DNA from: DASTFY01 sp963829955
Lineage (GTDB): Bacteria > Actinomycetota > Acidimicrobiia > Acidimicrobiales > Ilumatobacteraceae
Assembly: GCA_963829955.1 (NCBI GenBank)
Contig: CAWHKS010000019.1
Coordinates: 248,001-312,000 of the forward strand
DNA: 64,000 nt
Direction of reading: 5' to 3'
The notes under the pieces are model-generated. The model did not search any database. It was not told the origin of the DNA and saw only the letters and a program-made list of their open reading frames with translations. The position numbers and the translations under genes are program-made. Shown here piece by piece: positions 61,520 through 64,000 of the stretch. Numbering within the stretch: the stretch's first letter is position 1; each line of letters opens with the position of its first letter.

Positions 61520-62337
61520 ACCTCGTCGCGGGCGGGCTTGGGCGTGTCGCCGGCACCCTTCACCGACTGGTCGAAGTCGATGCAGGCGCCGGTCATCATC
61601 CCGGACTCGTCCGACAGCAGGAAGCAGATCGTCCGGGCCGCCTCGTCCGGCTTGATGAGTCTCCCGAAGGGCTGCTCGGCCTCCGCGTTCTCCAGCCAGT
61701 CCTCACCGCCGCCGTGGACCTCGCGCTGCACGATGTGCTCGTTGGGCGTGTCCATCCAGCCCAGGTTCACGAGGTTCACGCGGATGCGGTCCCACATCAG
61801 CGAGTAGGCGGCGTTCTTGGTGAGGATGTGGAGCGCACCCTTCGAGATGGCGTAGGGGAACAGGAACACCTGCCCGCCGTAGCCCGTCATGCTGCCGACA
61901 TTGACGACGGAACCAGCAACGCCCTCCCGCTTCATGATCCGCGCCGCTGATTGCAGGAGCAACAACGGCGCGCGGACGTTCACGGCCATGAGCCGGTCGA
62001 ACAGCTCGCTCGTGGTGTCCCATACCCCGCCCCGCGTCCCCTCGGCGGCGGCGTTGACGAGCCCGTGGACGACACCGAAGCGGGCGTCCACCTCGCTCAT
62101 CACTCGCTCGCCCACGTCCGGTTCCGAGAGATCGGCGGACACGAACAACGCCTCGGTCCCGAGATCGCTGAGCGCGGCGGCCGCCGCCTCGCCCTTGGTC
62201 GGGTCCCGGCCGACGATGGCGACGCCAGCGGCCCCGCGGGACGCGGCCAGCCGAGCCGTGGCCTCACCGAGACCCTGCACACCGCCGGTCACCACGACGA
62301 CCTTCCCGTTCAGTCTGGCCGGATCGCTGTCCACCAT
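61510..62337 (-). CDS. SDR-family oxidoreductase in the inositol operon
   Basis: A 275-residue short-chain dehydrogenase. TGGVQGLGEATARLAASRGA is the nucleotide site, VNVGSMTGYGG holds the catalytic Ser, and YAISKGALH the Tyr-x3-Lys pair. VNLGWMDTPNEHI and MTGACIDFDQSVKGAGD complete the fold. The substrate is unknown; keto-inositol or scyllo-inositol interconversion is plausible from context. ATG 62337 is chosen because GGAGGAGGAG lies immediately before it; an in-frame ATG at 62349 is the alternative. Confidence 0.88.
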   Translation of the reverse strand: MVDSDPARLNGKVVVVTGGVQGLGEATARLAASRGAAGVAIVGRDPTKGEAAAAALSDLGTEALFVSADLSEPDVGERVMSEVDARFGVVHGLVNAAAEGTRGGVWDTTSELFDRLMAVNVRAPLLLLQSAARIMKREGVAGSVVNVGSMTGYGGQVFLFPYAISKGALHILTKNAAYSLMWDRIRVNLVNLGWMDTPNEHIVQREVHGGGEDWLENAEAEQPFGRLIKPDEAARTICFLLSDESGMMTGACIDFDQSVKGAGDTPKPARDEVWP

Positions 62338-62354
62338 CTCCTCCTCCATGCCGG

Positions 62355-64000
62355 TCACCAGCCCACCCGTTGCGCGGCCTTGCCGGCGTCCATGGCCTCC
62401 CGAGCCGCGACCACGGACGGCCGGGAGCTGACCTCGGGCACTCCGACCTCCCAGAACGCCCCGCCGCCCGTCCAGTCGTAGGCCGACGTGTCGATGGCGA
62501 TGACGTAGGTACGGTCCGAGGCCCGCGCCCGCTCCATCGCCGCTTCGAGCTCGGCCACCGACGCGACCTTCTCGGACCGGCAGCCCATCGCCGCGGCGTG
62601 CGCGGCGAAGTCGACCGCCACCACGTCCTGCACCTTGGAGTCGACGATCAGGTTGTTGAACGGCGCGCCACCCTGGTTGACCTGGAGGCGGTTGATGACG
62701 GCGAACCCGCCGTTGTCGCACACGATGACCACGAGCTTGTGGCCCGACAGCACAGAGCTGTACAGGTCCGAGTTCATCATCAGGTACGAGCCGTCGCCGA
62801 CGAAGACGATGACCTCACGGTCGGGCAGCGCCATCTTCGCCCCCCACGCGCCTGAGATCTCGTAGCCCATGCACGAGTAGCCGTACTCCATGTCGATGGA
62901 ATCGAGCCCCTTGGCCCGCCAGCCGCTGTTGAGCTCGCCCGGGAAGCCGCCAGCAGCGGCGAATGCGTAGTCGGTCGGGAGGGCGAGGCGGTCGACGGCC
63001 CCGACGACCTGAGCGTACGTCGGCTTCTCCTCCTGGCCCGGCGCGCTGGGGCTGGCGATCTTGTCGACGTAGGCGTGGTACTGGGCTGTCTCCACCGACG
63101 CGCGATCGGTCCAGTCGTCCGGGGCCCGCCATGCGCCGACGCGGGTCGACAGCTCCCGCAGACCCTCGCGCGCATCGGCCACGAGCGGATGGGCGAGGTG
63201 CTTCACGGCGTCGAAGCTGGCCGTGTTCAGCCCGATGAACCGCACCGATTCGTTGGCGAACACTGTCCACGATCCGGTCGTGAAGTCCTGCAGCCGGGAC
63301 CCGACGGCGAGCACAACGTCGGCTTCCCCGGCCAGCGCGTTGGCCGACGTGCACCCCGTCGAGCCGATCGGCCCGGCGTTGAGCCGGTGTGCCGACAGCA
63401 GCGTGGCCTTGCCGGCCACCGTCTCCACGACCGGGATGTTGTGCCGCTCGGCGAAGGACCGCAGCTCTTCCTCGGCGAGCGAGTAATGGACACCGCCCCC
63501 GGCGACGATCAGCGGCTTCGTGGCCTCGCCGAGTACAGCCGCCGCCCGCGCCAGCTGGCCCTCGTCCGGACGGGGTCGGGGGATCTCGTGGACGGTCGTG
63601 TCGAAGAAGCGGGCCGGATAGTCGTAGGCCTCCGCCTGGACGTCCTGAGGGAGGCCGAGGAAGGCCGGGCCACACGTTGCCGGGTCCAACATCGTCGCCA
63701 CCGCGTGGGGAAGGGTGTGGACGACCTGCACCGGCTTGACGATGCGGTCCCAGTACCGGGTGACGGGCTTGAACGTGTCGTTCACGGTCACCGACGGGTC
63801 CCCGAAGCCCTCCACCTGCTGCAGAACGGGATCGGGGATGCGGCTGGCGAAGGTGTCGCCCGAGAGCAACAGGACGGGGAGGCGGTTGGCGTGGGCGACC
63901 GCGGCCGCCGTCACCATGTTGGTGGCGCCGGGCCCGATGGAGCTGGTGGCCACCATGATCTGGCGCCGTCGCATGGCCTTGGCGTAGGCGACAGCGGCGA
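62355..64000 (-). CDS. iolD: IolD, trihydroxycyclohexane-1,2-dione hydrolase (5'-truncated at window edge)
   Basis: This ThDP-dependent enzyme of inositol breakdown opens the ring of trihydroxycyclohexane-1,2-dione to 5-deoxyglucuronate. The frame is open to base 64000; about 550 residues are visible, so roughly 70-90 N-terminal residues are missing. Visible motifs are MVATSSIGPGATNMVTAAAV, LLSGDTFASRIPDPVLQQVE, the ThDP site IVFVGDGSYLMMNSD (GDG...N type) and ICDNGGFAVINRLQ. ThDP, Mg2+ and an acetolactate-synthase fold are standard for IolD. It is upstream of the SDR and iolG on the same strand, with 17 bases between IolD and SDR. Confidence 0.92.
   Translation of the reverse strand, partial: AAVAYAKAMRRRQIMVATSSIGPGATNMVTAAAVAHANRLPVLLLSGDTFASRIPDPVLQQVEGFGDPSVTVNDTFKPVTRYWDRIVKPVQVVHTLPHAVATMLDPATCGPAFLGLPQDVQAEAYDYPARFFDTTVHEIPRPRPDEGQLARAAAVLGEATKPLIVAGGGVHYSLAEEELRSFAERHNIPVVETVAGKATLLSAHRLNAGPIGSTGCTSANALAGEADVVLAVGSRLQDFTTGSWTVFANESVRFIGLNTASFDAVKHLAHPLVADAREGLRELSTRVGAWRAPDDWTDRASVETAQYHAYVDKIASPSAPGQEEKPTYAQVVGAVDRLALPTDYAFAAAGGFPGELNSGWRAKGLDSIDMEYGYSCMGYEISGAWGAKMALPDREVIVFVGDGSYLMMNSDLYSSVLSGHKLVVIVCDNGGFAVINRLQVNQGGAPFNNLIVDSKVQDVVAVDFAAHAAAMGCRSEKVASVAELEAAMERARASDRTYVIAIDTSAYDWTGGGAFWEVGVPEVSSRPSVVAAREAMDAGKAAQRVGW

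Noticed and set aside
1..64000. tRNA, rRNA, insertion sequences, phage genes, attachment sites
   Set aside because: No transposase, integrase, tRNA-like cloverleaf or rRNA sequence was recognised in any gap; all gaps are under 300 bases.

Overview
The window is about 70% GC and gene-dense. Start codons are often GTG, genes frequently overlap by ATGA or GTGA, and no intergenic gap exceeds 300 bases. Gene content (form I CO dehydrogenase, TIGR03086-type proteins, MshD-like tandem GNAT, LytR-CpsA-Psr protein, a short GlmU-like protein next to prs, a MocE-type ferredoxin cluster) points to an actinobacterium, probably Acidimicrobiia. That assignment is inferred from gene types and not from a marker gene. 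Nothing plasmid-like, phage-like or transposon-like was seen.

Layout. 1-9242: a CO-oxidation (cox) cluster. It holds a coxL with the form I active-site motif (cut by the left edge), xdhC-YHS, coxG and a run of five tiny single-pass membrane proteins. On the opposite strand are a GIY-YIG-like protein with a small acidic partner, coxE, coxD, a small orphan and a second xdhC. 9362-15892: a nucleoside deaminase, a TIGR03086 protein, a large LuxR-type ATPase regulator, an ECF sigma factor and a KstD-like flavoprotein. 15901-18211: an ECF sigma factor translationally coupled to a membrane META-domain protein. 18352-21880: a two-ATPase, two-permease ABC-2 system. 21885-26258: MBL hydrolase, coiled-coil membrane protein, nitroreductase, short GlmU and Prs. 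26370-31759: a membrane protein coupled to a 1071-residue membrane patatin, then an MBL hydrolase.

31878-34751: a three-gene operon of alpha/beta hydrolase, thioredoxin-fused protein and UGSC selenoprotein, the last with an in-frame TGA read as selenocysteine. 34827-36379: two secreted SGNH hydrolase-like proteins. 36395-42171 (minus strand): mutY, MaoC, LPG_synthase_TM, a cytochrome c with a DUF6529-like membrane protein, and a two-component system divergent from a secreted protein at 42335. 43125-55214: LCP protein, Tat-type amidohydrolase, GNAT, class V aminotransferase, DUF1330, SNF2 helicase with a small partner, and several small-molecule enzymes. 55503-57017: a beta-propeller lipoprotein. 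57066-64000: a MocDEF-like oxygenase chain (di-iron hydroxylase, Rieske ferredoxin, ferredoxin reductase) plus a PanB-like enzyme. These face an inositol-catabolic operon (iolD, SDR, iolG), suggesting use of methylated or aminated inositols.

At least eight genes carry single-base frameshifts, mostly one-base insertions in CGCG-rich contexts, with the reading continuing cleanly in the next frame. This looks more like assembly or basecalling error than gene decay. Those genes are given as one CDS each, with the break position noted.
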